DNA of 64,000 bases, taken from assembly GCF_036227565.1 (NCBI RefSeq), contig NZ_CP109460.1:7006001-7070000 (forward strand). The letters are read 5' to 3'. Each line of letters opens with the position of its first letter. Within the stretch, counting starts at the first letter, position 1. The notes beneath the pieces are model-generated. The model saw only the letters and a list, made by a program, of their open reading frames with translations. It searched no databases and was not told where the DNA came from. The position numbers were made by a program, and so were the translations under genes. Shown in pieces: positions 8,410 through 20,193 of this stretch. This DNA comes from Streptomyces sp. NBC_01454 (GTDB lineage Bacteria; Actinomycetota; Actinomycetes; Streptomycetales; Streptomycetaceae).

Positions 8410-8880
8410 ATGGTGGCAGAAGCCGGCAGAGGCAACGGGAGATCGCTGGCCGAGCGGCTGAACGCGCTGTTCGCGAGGGTGCGTTGGGCCGATTCCCATG
8501 GCCGGCAGCGGGAATACTCGACGGCCGACGTGGCCAAGGCGGTGACCGCCGATCCGTCGCACCCGGCCACGCTGTCGCGGAGCTATCTGGCCATGTTGCG
8601 CAACGGATCGCACACCAACCCGACGCTGAGCGTGCTGGAAGGGCTCGCGAAGTTCTTCGACGACCACCGCGAGCCGGAGTCGCCCCCGATCACCGTGCGG
8701 TGTCTGGTCGCCCAGGAGGACCCCGAGGACGCACTGTTGCGTGAGCAGCTGGCCGGTCATCAGGTGCGGAAGATCGCGATGCGGGCCGGCGCGATGACGC
8801 CGGCGATGCGTGAGCAACTGCTCAAGATGATCGAGACATTCGATCAGGACACGTCCCCCGGCCCCGGCGCGGGGGCATGA
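8410..8880 (+). CDS. EspR-like XRE-family DNA-binding regulator
   Basis: 156 residues. The N-terminal half resembles the EspR nucleoid-associated regulator of mycobacteria: SLAERLNALFARV, a helix-turn-helix ending in SRSYLAMLRNGSHTNPTLSVLEGLAKFF, and a C-terminal helical dimerisation part (LAGHQVRKIAMRAGAMTPAMREQLLKMIE). ATG at 8410 is preceded by GGGGAG; an in-frame ATG at 8380 is possible but has no ribosome site. Its end overlaps the ImmA-like gene by 4 bp (ATGA). In streptomycetes such regulators often head clusters with ImmA/IrrE and MAB_1171c-type membrane proteins, as here. Confidence 0.85.
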   Translation: MVAEAGRGNGRSLAERLNALFARVRWADSHGRQREYSTADVAKAVTADPSHPATLSRSYLAMLRNGSHTNPTLSVLEGLAKFFDDHREPESPPITVRCLVAQEDPEDALLREQLAGHQVRKIAMRAGAMTPAMREQLLKMIETFDQDTSPGPGAGA

Positions 8881-9290
8881 GAAAGGATGCTGTGGCTGTA
8901 CGTGAACGCGAACGTCGCCGCTCCTGCAAGCATCTGCTGCGCCGGCTCGACATCAAACACCCGCTCGTGGTGCACGAGTTATGCCGTCGGCTCGGGGAAC
9001 TCCGCGGCACACCCATACGGTTGATTCCCTGGGCGCTGCCGATCCCCGGCCCCTTCGGGGTGTGGATGTCCCGGCCGCACGAGGAATGCATTTTCTACCA
9101 GGAGGAAACGACCCGGATACACCAGGATCACATCATCCTGCACGAGGTCGGCCATATCCTCGCAGACCATCGGGACGACGGCGGATCCGCCGAAGAACTG
9201 CCGGACTTCGGTCCGGATCACCCCCGCGATGTGACCCCCCGAGGATTCCACGCTCGGCCCGCTTCGTTCCGCGCTGAACCCCCGCTGGGG
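8877..9290 (+). pseudogene. ImmA/IrrE-type metallopeptidase, shortened and fused to the next gene
   Basis: The frame starts at ATG 8877 (coupled to the regulator). It encodes an ImmA/IrrE-like domain: HELCRRLGELRG, FGVWMSRPHEECIFYQEE, then the zinc motif His89-Glu90-x-x-His93 in LHEVGHILADH. Related proteins normally continue for another 60-90 residues with acidic helices; here the sequence becomes unrecognisable after ELPDFGPD (about residue 117). There is no stop before the frame enters the downstream membrane-protein gene at about 9291. A deletion that removed the C-terminal part and stop codon would explain this. The zinc site is intact, so residual activity is possible. Confidence 0.55.
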
Positions 9291-10338
9291 GTGGACGTAA
9301 TCTTCCAAGCGCCGCTGACCCTCATGCTGATCGTGGGGGCGATAGGGAAGCTCATCGATCTGATCCAGCGCACCACACGACCGGGTACTGCGCACCCTGG
9401 TCGTCTGTCTGATCCTGCTGGCTTCCGGGCAAATCCTCAGCTTTCCCGATGTCTCCCTCGCGGTCGATGCCGCCACGGCCGTCGGAGTCGGAAAGATCGC
9501 GTTCAATGCCGTCCACCTGTCCGGCCTAGGCGCGCTCCTGCTGGTGTTCCTCTCCTCCATGCCCGCCCCGGACGCCGCTTACCGGCGCCAGGTGCGGCGC
9601 CACGCCGCGCTGCTCGCCGGTGTCGTGATCGCACTGGTCATTGCCGTGATCGCGACGCCCCCGGCGCTGCGCGGCCACACCCTGACCACCGCGCACATGG
9701 CGCAGCCGGCCATCGCCGCGTTCTATCTCCTCGGCAACGCCTCTTTCGTCTACGCCTATCTGGCCCCGGCGCTCTGGGCGGTGCGCTATGCGCGCCTGGC
9801 GACCCGGCATCTGGCGGTCGGCCTACGGGTCATGGCGCTCGGTCTGTTCGTACTGGCGGTCACCTCGGCCAACCGCGTCATCTGGGTATGTCTGCGCATC
9901 GACGCGCCCGGATCGCATCAGGCGTTCAACACGGTGAACTGGTCGATGAACGACTGGGCACTGGGCCTCGGCCTGATCGGGCTGACCTATTCCGCGGGCC
10001 GCCAACTGGCCGTCCAAGTGCGGTCGGTTGTCCCTCAGCGTCGTATGTACCGCGAGCTCACTCCACTGTGGACCGCCCTGGCCGCGGCATATCCGGAACT
10101 CGTCCTGAACGTGGAGCCGCACGGTTCCCGGTGGCGTCCTTTCCGCTTCCGCCGCACCCACGAGCGGTTCTACCGCCGGCTCATCGAATGCCGCGACGGA
10201 CTGGTACGGCTGAGCCCCTCTCTGGCACGCGTCGCCCCGGAAGCCGATCTCGCCGGGGGCCCGGCCGGTCAACTCGCCCGGCACATTTCCGAGGCTCGCG
10301 CGCTGAAGCCCGCCACCAGGACCCCGAGACGGCATTGA
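9291..10338 (+). pseudogene. MAB_1171c-type membrane protein with a frameshift near 9375
   Basis: The first part (GTG 9291, VDVIFQAPLTLMLIVGAIGKLIDLIQR) and the rest (from about 9382, RVLRTLVVCLILLASG onward to the stop at 10338) are in different frames, off by one base around 9372-9381. Joined, they give about 350 residues. The expected plan is several N-terminal TM helices and a cytosolic tail of the type RRMYRELTPLWTALAAAYPEL...RFYRRLIECRDGL, as in MAB_1171c-like putative transporters beside EspR/ImmA genes. A GTG at 9544 could start a shorter product of 264 residues. The unshifted frame stays open to 10457, but its sequence after 9390 does not look coded. Mutation or sequencing error cannot be told apart here. 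Confidence 0.65.
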
Positions 10339-10431
10339 CCGCCACCCGCATCGCCTCGCCTGCCGGCAACGACCTGAACGCCGAAGCGCGCGAACTCGCC
10401 GCCACATCCCCTGCCTATGCGAAAGGACATC

Positions 10432-11616
10432 GTGAACAAGGTACTGATATCCGCTGACCGCGTCCTCACCGGACCCGAAGGCCGGACGATCCGCCACGGC
10501 GCCGTGCTCGTGGAGGCCGACGTGATCATCGCCGTCGGCACCGAGGCCGAGCTGGCGGCGACCGTGGAGCCGGGCGTACGGCGCCTGCGGTGCCCGGGGG
10601 CCACGGTGCTGCCCGGGCTGATCGACTGCCATGTCCACCTCGCCTTCGACGCGGGCCCGGACCCCGTCGCGGCGGTGGGCCGAGCGGCCCCGGACGCGCT
10701 CGCCGCCGCCATGGCGGACCGCGCCGCACAATTTCTGGACGCCGGAGTGACGACCGTGCGGGATCTCGGCGACCGCGACGCACTCACCATCGCGCTGCGC
10801 GAATCCCTCGCGTCCGGGACGACGCCCGGGCCGCGCATTCTCGCCGCAACCGCACCGCTGACCCCGCCCGGTGGCCACTGTGGATTTCTCGGCGGTGAGG
10901 TCACCACCGACGACGACATCCGTCAGCAGATCGCCCGCAACGCCGCAGCCGGCGCCGACCTGATCAAGGTGATGGCCTCCGGCGGCGCCCTCACCCCGGG
11001 CGGCCCGCGGATGTGGGAGTCGCAGTTCACCCGCGCCCAACTGCGCCTGATCGTCGAGGAGGCCGCCTGCCACGGCCTGGAGGTGGCGGCCCACGCACAC
11101 GGCACCCTCGCCATCGCCGACTGCGTGGAAGCCGGCGTGCGCACCCTTGAACACTGTTCCTGGCGCACCGCCGACGGCGTCACCTACGACCCGGAGATCA
11201 CCCGCCGCATCATCGAGAACGACGTCTCCGTCTGCCGCTGTGTGTCCGGCGACTGGCAGCTGTTCCTCCAACAGCTCGGCCCCGGACGGGCGGAGTCGCT
11301 GGCCCGGGTCATCCGCGACATGCGGGAGGCCGGTGTCCGGTTCATCGCCGGTACCGACGCCGGTGTGCCGGGAGCGCGGTTCGGCGACTACGTGGGCATG
11401 CTCGAATTCTTCGCCTCCCTCGGCTTCACACACGCCGAGATTCTCGACATGGCCACCGTCAACGCCGCCCGCGCCCTGGGGCTGACCGATACCGGCACCC
11501 TGCGCCCCGGCATGCGCGCCGACCTCCTCGTCATCGACGGCGACCCGCTGCACGAGCTGGATGCCCTCCGCCGTGTCCGGCACGTCGTCACGAACGGCCG
11601 TCACAAGATCATCTGA
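10432..11616 (+). CDS. Metal-dependent amidohydrolase (imidazolonepropionase/prolidase-like)
   Basis: 394 residues of the amidohydrolase superfamily. Metal ligands visible are His67 and His69 (DCHVHL), Lys179 (LIKVMASGG, probably carboxylated), histidines in AHAHG and TLEHCSW, and Asp309 (AGTDAG). A small beta domain made of both ends (ISADRVLTG...LRPGMRADLLVIDGDP) frames the barrel. The subgroup hydrolyses Xaa-Pro dipeptides, imides or acyl-amino acids; the substrate is not readable. GTG at 10432 follows GAAAGGA; ATG at 10417 is an alternative. It closes the EspR-ImmA-membrane cluster. Confidence 0.9.
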   Translation: MNKVLISADRVLTGPEGRTIRHGAVLVEADVIIAVGTEAELAATVEPGVRRLRCPGATVLPGLIDCHVHLAFDAGPDPVAAVGRAAPDALAAAMADRAAQFLDAGVTTVRDLGDRDALTIALRESLASGTTPGPRILAATAPLTPPGGHCGFLGGEVTTDDDIRQQIARNAAAGADLIKVMASGGALTPGGPRMWESQFTRAQLRLIVEEAACHGLEVAAHAHGTLAIADCVEAGVRTLEHCSWRTADGVTYDPEITRRIIENDVSVCRCVSGDWQLFLQQLGPGRAESLARVIRDMREAGVRFIAGTDAGVPGARFGDYVGMLEFFASLGFTHAEILDMATVNAARALGLTDTGTLRPGMRADLLVIDGDPLHELDALRRVRHVVTNGRHKII

Positions 11617-11627
11617 GGGGCTGTCCA

Positions 11628-11650
11628 GGGGCCGCTCGCGAGGTGGCCCC
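11628..11650 (+). terminator. Hairpin after the amidohydrolase gene
   Basis: GGGGCC pairs with GGCCCC across an 11-nt loop that itself contains CTCGCGAG. It starts 12 nt after the stop codon. No T-run follows, as usual in high-GC actinobacteria. Confidence 0.5.
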
Positions 11651-11692
11651 GTCCCGTCCCGATGCACGCCGGGCCGGGCCGGGACCACTTGG

Positions 11693-11728
11693 TATGCCGT
11701 CTCGTATGCCGCCCCGTATGCCGCTCAC
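11693..11728. repeat. Three 12-nt tandem repeats TATGCCG(N)5
   Basis: TATGCCGTCTCG, TATGCCGCCCCG and TATGCCGCTCAC follow each other directly. The last copy covers the stop codon of the fasciclin remnant on the opposite strand. Probably a slippage product at a decaying locus. Confidence 0.6.
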
Positions 11729-12003
11729 TTCTTGGGCAGCAGCACGGTGTCGATGAGGTGGACGGTGGCATCGGCGGTCCGGACGTTGCCGCACACGACC
11801 TTGGCGGAGCCGTCGATCAGGTAGGACTCGCCGGAGCCGGACGTGGTGAGCTTGTTCTTCGCCAGGGTGTCGACCAGGCCCGCCTTCTTCACGGCCGTCA
11901 CGAGCGTCGACAGAGCCGGGTTGTGCGAGGCGGCGGTGGCGACCGGGTCCTTGGCCATGCCGTCGAAGCTGCCGTTGCCGCCCTTGGGGACCGTGGCACA
12001 GGC
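11725..12003 (-). pseudogene. Fasciclin-domain lipoprotein remnant with internal deletion
   Basis: On the minus strand from 12003 the frame reads ACATVPKGGNGSFDGMAKDP, then NPALSTLVTAVKKAGLVDTL, and then jumps straight to KLTTSGSGESYLIDGSAKVVCGN and TADATVHLIDTVLLPKK. Intact Streptomyces fasciclin proteins have about 55-60 more residues between these blocks, holding the NVTVFAPTNDAF and LTYHVV cores, plus a lipoprotein signal and Ser-rich linker in front of ACATVPK. Both are missing: the central loss is in frame, and upstream the sequence is unrelated. The frame is open further upstream to 12165 but that part is not fasciclin-like. The remnant cannot fold as a fasciclin domain. Confidence 0.75.
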
Positions 12004-12209
12004 TCGACGTGGTCGAGCGGTGTTCCGGCCCGGGCTCATGACCTGTATTCGGCGCGGGTCCCGCGGCGGATTGGCCGTGCGGCGAAGGTGCTGTGCCGCG
12101 GCAGGGGCGTGCCTCCCCAGCACGCGGACCGCCATCCGGAGATTCCGTACAACCTTCAACGGCATTGGGCGGTCTTCACCACACCATCACAGATGCTGGG
12201 GGATTGTTC

Positions 12210-15240
<3,031 letters not shown>

Positions 15241-15266
15241 CGCACCCTGCGCGCAAGCCCCTTCCG

Positions 15267-15315
15267 CCCCGTCCGGCACCCGCCGGCCGGGGCGGTGTGC
15301 GACGCCCGGACGGGG
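15267..15315. terminator. Inverted repeat between convergent icd and HAD genes
   Basis: CCCCGTCCGG (15267-15276) pairs with CCGGACGGGG (15306-15315); the 29-nt interior is itself GC-rich and can fold. It lies between two genes that end toward each other, so it can stop transcription from both sides. Confidence 0.6.
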
Positions 15316-15351
15316 CGGGCGCAGGGCGGACCGACGCCGCCGTACCGGCCC

Positions 15352-16050
15352 TCAGCCCACCAGGTCCAGCACCGGCCGCAGACCGTCCGGGCGTCCGTCC
15401 GCCGGCAGCGGGTCCACCGGCAGGAAGGCGCAGCCCAGGGCCGTGGCACCGCCGTCCGCCGTACGGTCGTCGCCCACCATCAGGACGGCGGACGGCGCGA
15501 GCCCCAACTCCTGGCAGGCGACGGCGAAGAGCCGTGGATCGGGCTTCTGGAGGCCCTGCTCGTAGGACAGCACACAGATGTCGACATAGCGCTCCAGGCC
15601 ATGGGCGCGCAGCACCGGCCGCAGGTCCCAGCCGATATTGCTCAGGACACCGATCCGGATGCCGCGCCGGTGCAGCTCCGCCAGCACCTCGGCGGCATCG
15701 GGGTAGGGCTGCCAGGCGTCCGCGGTCCGGTGGCGGTCATAGAGCAGGTCGTACAACTCCGGTGCGGGGAGCGCCACTTGGCGGGCCAATCCGGTGTACA
15801 CCGCACGGTGGTGACGGGAGTCGCAGTCGCGGATCTCCCACTGGCCGGCCAGAGCGGCCGGGAGCTCGGCGGGCGGGGCGCCGCCGGGCAGCGCACCGGC
15901 CCGCTCCAGCGCGGCCGCCCGGCGGGCGATCTCGTCCTCGGCCATGGCCGTGCCGGACGCGGTCAGCGCCGCGCGCAGCCACCTCTCGGCGGGCTCGATG
16001 TGCAGCAGGGTCCCGGAGAAGTCGAAGAGCACACCCTCGATCGTCGTCAT
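15352..16050 (-). CDS. HAD-superfamily hydrolase
   Basis: 232 residues. The nucleophile motif DFSGTL sits at residues 10-15 with Asp10 first, although the usual acid Asp two residues later is Ser here (DFS instead of DxD). Motif II is VLSNIGW, motif III the Lys of LQKPDP, and motif [13 protein letters not shown] enzymes hydrolyse phosphomonoesters or haloacids; the Asp-to-Ser change makes classical phosphatase activity uncertain. The start overlaps the stop of the PAP2 gene (ATGA at 16050). An in-frame ATG at 16059 has the better Shine-Dalgarno (GGAGGA) and may be used instead. Confidence 0.85.
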   Translation of the reverse strand: MTTIEGVLFDFSGTLLHIEPAERWLRAALTASGTAMAEDEIARRAAALERAGALPGGAPPAELPAALAGQWEIRDCDSRHHRAVYTGLARQVALPAPELYDLLYDRHRTADAWQPYPDAAEVLAELHRRGIRIGVLSNIGWDLRPVLRAHGLERYVDICVLSYEQGLQKPDPRLFAVACQELGLAPSAVLMVGDDRTADGGATALGCAFLPVDPLPADGRPDGLRPVLDLVG

Positions 16051-16796
16051 GACCGCCATCCTGTCCTCCGGACGGCGCCGGGTCGATCCCGCGCCGCCTC
16101 GTACGCGTGATACGCCGCCACCGATCCCGCCACCAGCGCGCCGCCCAGCAGCCAGCCCCCGACGACGTCCGACGGCCAGTGCACCCCCAGGAACACCCGG
16201 GTGAAGCCGACGCCGACGACCGAGACCGCGACCACCGCCCCGGCCGCCCACCGCCACCGCGCCGGGGCGTGATGCAGCCGCAGCAGCCACAGCACCAGGG
16301 CGCCCGTGACCATCGCGGTCAGGGCATGTCCCGAGGGGAACGCGGCGAAGCTCGCGGAGTCCACCGGGTCCGGCCAGACCGGGCGCGCCCGGCCGACCAG
16401 CGCCTTCACCGCCTGCTGCAGGCCGGTTCCCAGCAGCGCGGTGGCCGTCACCCAGACGGCGAGCAGCCGCTCGCCGCGCCGCAGCAGCAGGCAGACCGCC
16501 GCCGCCAGCACCGCCCGCATCGTCCACGGGTCCCACACCCAGTCGCTGAGCACCCGGTTGCGGTGGGTCCAGGCGGGCGCGGCGACGGCCGTGCGGTGCA
16601 GTCTTTCCGCCAGGGCCGTGTCCAGGGAGAGCAGCGGGCCCCAGCGCAGTACGACCAGGGTGAGCAGCAGGCCGAAAAGGCCGAAGAGGGTGCTGCACAG
16701 CAGGGCACCGGCGGCGGCGCGCGGCGGGGCGGAAGCGCGGCGGCGTGCGTCGTCCACGGCGGAGGTCCGGGCAGTGGGATGCGGCGTGGTGGGCAT
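16047..16796 (-). CDS. PAP2-family membrane phosphatase
   Basis: 249 residues with about six TM helices. The three catalytic motifs are complete: [17 protein letters not shown] and [12 protein letters not shown]. Enzymes of this type dephosphorylate lipid phosphates such as phosphatidate or undecaprenyl pyrophosphate on the outer face of the membrane. The start ATG has GAGG 9 nt upstream. It is translationally coupled to the HAD gene, so the two hydrolases form an operon. Confidence 0.93.
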   Translation of the reverse strand: MPTTPHPTARTSAVDDARRRASAPPRAAAGALLCSTLFGLFGLLLTLVVLRWGPLLSLDTALAERLHRTAVAAPAWTHRNRVLSDWVWDPWTMRAVLAAAVCLLLRRGERLLAVWVTATALLGTGLQQAVKALVGRARPVWPDPVDSASFAAFPSGHALTAMVTGALVLWLLRLHHAPARWRWAAGAVVAVSVVGVGFTRVFLGVHWPSDVVGGWLLGGALVAGSVAAYHAYEAARDRPGAVRRTGWRS

Positions 16797-16837
16797 GGGG
16801 CGATCCTCGCCCCTACCGGGCGCCGGGGGCGAGCGGG

Positions 16838-17773
16838 CTACGTCAGTGCGCGCAGTCCGGGAATGAAGGTCACCAGCAGCGGCACCGCCGGCACCAGCGC
16901 GGCCACCGCCGTCATCCGCAGCCGCCGGCCGAAGGTGAAACGCGGCGCGGGGGACAGCAGACGGTCCACCCGCTCCGGCACCTGCGCCAGTTGGGCGGGG
17001 CAGGGGCCGAACACCCCGCGGTCCTCGTTGAGCTCGACCAGCGCCAGGGCGATCGTCAGCCGGCCGAAGCGGCGCGAGGCCACATCGTCGGCGGCCAGCT
17101 CGACCAGCCGGTGCACCTGATCACGGAACGCGGCGAAGACCGGAATCTGCGGGAACCCGACGGCCAGCGCCGCGGCGCAGTGCAGCAGGAGGTCGTGCCG
17201 GGCCCGCGCATGGCCCTGCTCGTGAGCGATCAGCGCATCGAGCTGACGGCCCTTCAGACGTCGCAACGCCGAGGTGGTGATGACCAGTTGGGGCGAGGAG
17301 TGCTGCAGCCACCAGGCCTCCGGGCGGTCGCCCTCCAGGACGACCAGGCGCTCCCCGGCGGGCTCCTCCCCGGGCAGCAGCGGCGCGCGGCGCAGCAGTT
17401 CGGCGCGGCGCTGCCGGCGGCGGGCGCGTGCCGCCCGCACCTCACGGGTCAGGGTGACGGCGGTCCAGGCGCCGCCGCCCGCCAGCAGAACGGCCAGCAC
17501 GCCCGCCCAGGGCCCGTGGCCCTGGAGCGCGTACGCCTCGACGACCACCCGCGGGGCGAAGCCGAACACCGGGCTGCGGACGGCCTCCCAGGCGGCGGCC
17601 GCGCTCAGCGACATCGCGAGCACACAGCACAGCAGGACACCGGCGACCACGCACTGCCACACCCACAGGGCGAGCACCGGCTCACGGTCGGGCCAGTCGG
17701 AACGGGCCATCAGCCGCGGCGCCATTGCCGCGGCCAGCACGCCGAGAATCATCAGCGCGAGGGGGACCATCAT
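16838..17773 (-). CDS. M56-family membrane zinc peptidase (BlaR1/MecR1-like)
   Basis: 311 residues. Two or three N-terminal TM helices lead to a peptidase core with His184-Glu185-x-x-His188 (ALIAHEQGHARARHD) and a later Glu-rich helix (LVELAADDVASRR) that would supply the third ligand. A final TM helix closes it. The family cleaves BlaI-type repressors, but no BlaI gene is adjacent; upstream on the same strand lies a DUF5134 gene. Two ATGs occur in tandem at 17773/17770. TAGGCT lies 6 nt before the start with no ribosome site, so the mRNA is probably leaderless. Confidence 0.88.
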   Translation of the reverse strand: MMVPLALMILGVLAAAMAPRLMARSDWPDREPVLALWVWQCVVAGVLLCCVLAMSLSAAAAWEAVRSPVFGFAPRVVVEAYALQGHGPWAGVLAVLLAGGGAWTAVTLTREVRAARARRRQRRAELLRRAPLLPGEEPAGERLVVLEGDRPEAWWLQHSSPQLVITTSALRRLKGRQLDALIAHEQGHARARHDLLLHCAAALAVGFPQIPVFAAFRDQVHRLVELAADDVASRRFGRLTIALALVELNEDRGVFGPCPAQLAQVPERVDRLLSPAPRFTFGRRLRMTAVAALVPAVPLLVTFIPGLRALT

Positions 17774-17911
17774 GGCGTCAGCCTATGAGTGGGCGTCTAC
17801 TCGTTGGTACGGGCAGGCACCGGAAGTGACGTATGCCACCCGGGCAACGGGCGTGAACCGCGGCCCCGCGCGCGGGCGGCGCACCACCGGGCGGCCGGGC
17901 ATCGTCGCAGC

Positions 17912-18511
17912 TCACAGCGCCAGAAGCATCGCCAGCATGCCGATCCCCATCGCGACCCGGCAGGCCCGCAGCACCCCGGGCGGCCCGGCCGCCACCGCCG
18001 GCCCGTCCGTCACCGTGGTGCCCGCGGCCGTGCCTGCCGCCGGCACCAGCCGGACCCCGGTGGCGATCACGTACACCGTGAAGTAGACGAGCAACAGCCC
18101 GGTCAGCAACGGCACTCCGACCGGTGCGGGATGCACCGTCGGGCCCATCCCGGCCGTATGGCCCATCCGTTCCGGGTGCCCGGGAAGGCCCCACCGTTCC
18201 GGGGGCAACACCATCGTGAGCGCCATGTACACCATGGCCCCCGCGCCCACCGCATGATGCAGATGGCGCCGGGCCAGCGCCCACAGGCCGGCCGCCCCGA
18301 ACACCGCGGTGAACAGCCACGGCGACCACGCCGGGGACGCCACGGCGGACGCCGGACAGGCCATCGCCGCCATCCCCAGAGCCATCAGCCCCTCACCGCG
18401 CGCCGCACCCCGCCCCGCCGCCGGGCCGGTACGCGACCGCACCAGGCAATACGCCCCGGCCGCGGCACACAGCAGCACCAGCAGCCAGCCGACCCACGGT
18501 GGTCCGTGCAC
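17912..18511 (-). CDS. DUF5134 integral membrane protein
   Basis: 199 residues from GTG 18511, which follows GGGGAGG at 7 nt; longer frames upstream are not hydrophobic and look uncoded. About six TM helices are visible (PPWVGWLLVLLCAAAG, then AWSPWLFTAVFGAAGLWAL, then VGVPLLTGLLLVYFTVYVI, and a final ACRVAMGIGMLAMLLAL). Met- and His-rich loops (MGHTAGMGPTVH) could bind metal. The family is often next to M56 peptidases; role unknown. Confidence 0.8.
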   Translation of the reverse strand: MHGPPWVGWLLVLLCAAAGAYCLVRSRTGPAAGRGAARGEGLMALGMAAMACPASAVASPAWSPWLFTAVFGAAGLWALARRHLHHAVGAGAMVYMALTMVLPPERWGLPGHPERMGHTAGMGPTVHPAPVGVPLLTGLLLVYFTVYVIATGVRLVPAAGTAAGTTVTDGPAVAAGPPGVLRACRVAMGIGMLAMLLAL

Positions 18512-18710
18512 CGAGCACCTCCCCTCGTACCCGTACGCGACGGGGGCAGGATTCCCGTCCGCCGGCCCGCACACGGGAGCGCACGGACGCACGGGGGGAG
18601 CGCGGGCGCCGGGCACGGCGGCCCCGGGCCCGGCTGCGCAGGGGCCGCGGAATGTCGTCGCGCGCGGCGTGGGCGGAGCCCCCCGGGCGCGCCCGGCATA
18701 GGCTCGGCGC

Positions 18711-19076
18711 ATGGTGCGAAGCGAGGCGGCGGACGTGGACGGCTACCTGGCCGAGGTGCCGGAGGACCGCAGGGAGGTCCTGGTCCGGCTGCGGCGGATG
18801 TGCCGGGCGGAGCTGACCGGTTTCGACGAGGTCATGGCGTACGGGATGCCCGCCTACCAGCGGGACGGGGTCACCGAGATCGCCTTCGCGAGCCAGCAGC
18901 GGTACCTCGCCCTCTACCTCCTGCGCAGCGACGTCCGCGAGGCGTTCGCGCAGCGGCTGGCCGGGCAGGACACCGGCAAGGGCTGTCTGCGGTTCCGGCA
19001 GTCGGCCCGCGTCGACTTCGACCTGGTGAGAGACCTGCTGAGGGCCACGGCGGCCGGCCCGGGCCCGGTCTGCTGA
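18711..19076 (+). CDS. DUF1801 (YdhG-like) small protein
   Basis: 121 residues. The family signature is clear: VDGYLAEVPEDRREVLVRLRRMC, VMAYGMPAY, then FASQQRYLALYLL and GKGCLRF. Function is not established; the fold resembles iron-sulfur-cluster-related or domestication proteins. TAGGCT is 6 nt before the ATG and no Shine-Dalgarno is present, so a leaderless mRNA is likely. Confidence 0.85.
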   Translation: MVRSEAADVDGYLAEVPEDRREVLVRLRRMCRAELTGFDEVMAYGMPAYQRDGVTEIAFASQQRYLALYLLRSDVREAFAQRLAGQDTGKGCLRFRQSARVDFDLVRDLLRATAAGPGPVC

Positions 19077-19095
19077 CGGCCCCGGGCGGCCCGCT

Positions 19096-19482
19096 CTAAG
19101 GGCGGAAACGCAGCGGATGGTCCGCCGGGACCTGTGTCAGGACGATCCGGTGGCCGTCCGGGTCGGCGATCCACATCTCGATCAGGCCCCAGGGCTCCTG
19201 TACGGGCGCCCGCAGCACCTGGACGCCGTGCGCCCGCAGTTCCTCGTGCGCGGCGGCCACGTCCGCCACCTGGAGCCACAACTGGAGGGTGTCCGTGGCC
19301 GGATCCGCGGCACGGCCGGAGACCTCGAGGAAGCCACCGCCCAGGAAGTAGACCGTGCCGCGCTCGGGCCCCGTACCGAATTCCCGGTAGATCTCCAGCC
19401 CCAGCGCCCCGCCGTAGAACGCCCGCGAGCGCTCGGGGTCCGACGGCCGCACCAGCACCCGGCTGCTCAGTACATGCACCAT
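19096..19482 (-). CDS. VOC-family (glyoxalase/bleomycin-resistance-like) protein
   Basis: 128 residues with two beta-alpha-beta-beta-beta units: SSRVLVRPSDPERSRAFYGGALGLEIY and LWLQVADVAAAHEELRAHGVQVLRAPVQEPWGLIEMWIADPDGHRIVLTQ. Such proteins bind a divalent metal and act as lyases, dioxygenases or drug-binding proteins. The substrate cannot be told. It is convergent with the DUF1801 gene (19 bp between stops). Confidence 0.9.
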   Translation of the reverse strand: MVHVLSSRVLVRPSDPERSRAFYGGALGLEIYREFGTGPERGTVYFLGGGFLEVSGRAADPATDTLQLWLQVADVAAAHEELRAHGVQVLRAPVQEPWGLIEMWIADPDGHRIVLTQVPADHPLRFRP

Positions 19483-19622
19483 GCCAGGACCCTACGGCCT
19501 GCGGACGGGCGCCGCCGGTGACACCGCCGGAAGACCCTGGCGAAAGGCCCTGACAAGGGACGCATGCCTCTTGTTAGCCTCCATGCAGCCATGCGTCCCG
19601 CCCTGAGAGGACTCCGCACACC

Positions 19623-20156
19623 ATGCCCACCAGCGAGCTGACCTTCCGTACCGCCCTCGACACCGACGTCCCCGGGCTCGTCGAGCTCATCGAGTCGGCG
19701 TACCGCGGCGACACGAGCCGGGCCGGCTGGACTACGGAGGCGGATCTGCTGGAGGGGCAGCGCACCGACCCGGAGGGCGTGCGGGCCGTGGTGCGCAACG
19801 AGGCGGGCCGGCTCCTGATCGCCGAGCGGGACGGGGTGCTGATCGCCTGCTGTCAGCTCGAACACCGCGGGGACCACGCCTACTTCGGGATGTTCGCGGT
19901 GCGCCCGGAGCTCCAGGGCGGCGGTCTCGGCAAGGTGATCATCGCGGAGGCCGAGCGGACCGCCCGGGAGACCTGGGGCGCCCGCGAGATGCGGATGACG
20001 GTCATCCACCAGCGCGACGAGCTGATCGCCTGGTACGAGCGCCGCGGCTACCGGCGCACCGGACAGCTCACCCCGTTCCCGTACGGCAACGAGCGCTTCG
20101 GCATTCCACAGCGCCCCGACCTGGCGTTCGAGCTGCTGGTCAAGCCGCTCGACTAG
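19623..20156 (+). CDS. GNAT-family N-acetyltransferase
   Basis: 177 residues. The acetyl-CoA motif A is FAVRPELQGGGLGKVIIAEAE (about residues 95-115), followed by MRMTVIHQRDELIAWYERRGYRRTG (motif B). The substrate is unknown; the length is normal. ATG at 19623 has GAGAGGA upstream. It is convergent with the ABC ATPase gene, with no hairpin strong enough to report between them. Confidence 0.9.
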   Translation: MPTSELTFRTALDTDVPGLVELIESAYRGDTSRAGWTTEADLLEGQRTDPEGVRAVVRNEAGRLLIAERDGVLIACCQLEHRGDHAYFGMFAVRPELQGGGLGKVIIAEAERTARETWGAREMRMTVIHQRDELIAWYERRGYRRTGQLTPFPYGNERFGIPQRPDLAFELLVKPLD

Positions 20157-20193
20157 CGGGCGTGCGGCCGTCCGGGCCCGTCCCGTCCGGCGC

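Noticed and set aside
8877..10457. A single 526-residue protein spanning the ImmA-like and membrane-protein region
   Set aside because: After about 9390 this frame loses normal codon bias and yields Arg/Pro-rich sequence, while the neighbouring frame encodes a clear membrane protein.
11725..12165. A complete 146-residue protein for the fasciclin remnant
   Set aside because: Only the part below 12003 is fasciclin-like; the extra N-terminus has no signal peptide and is not homologous.
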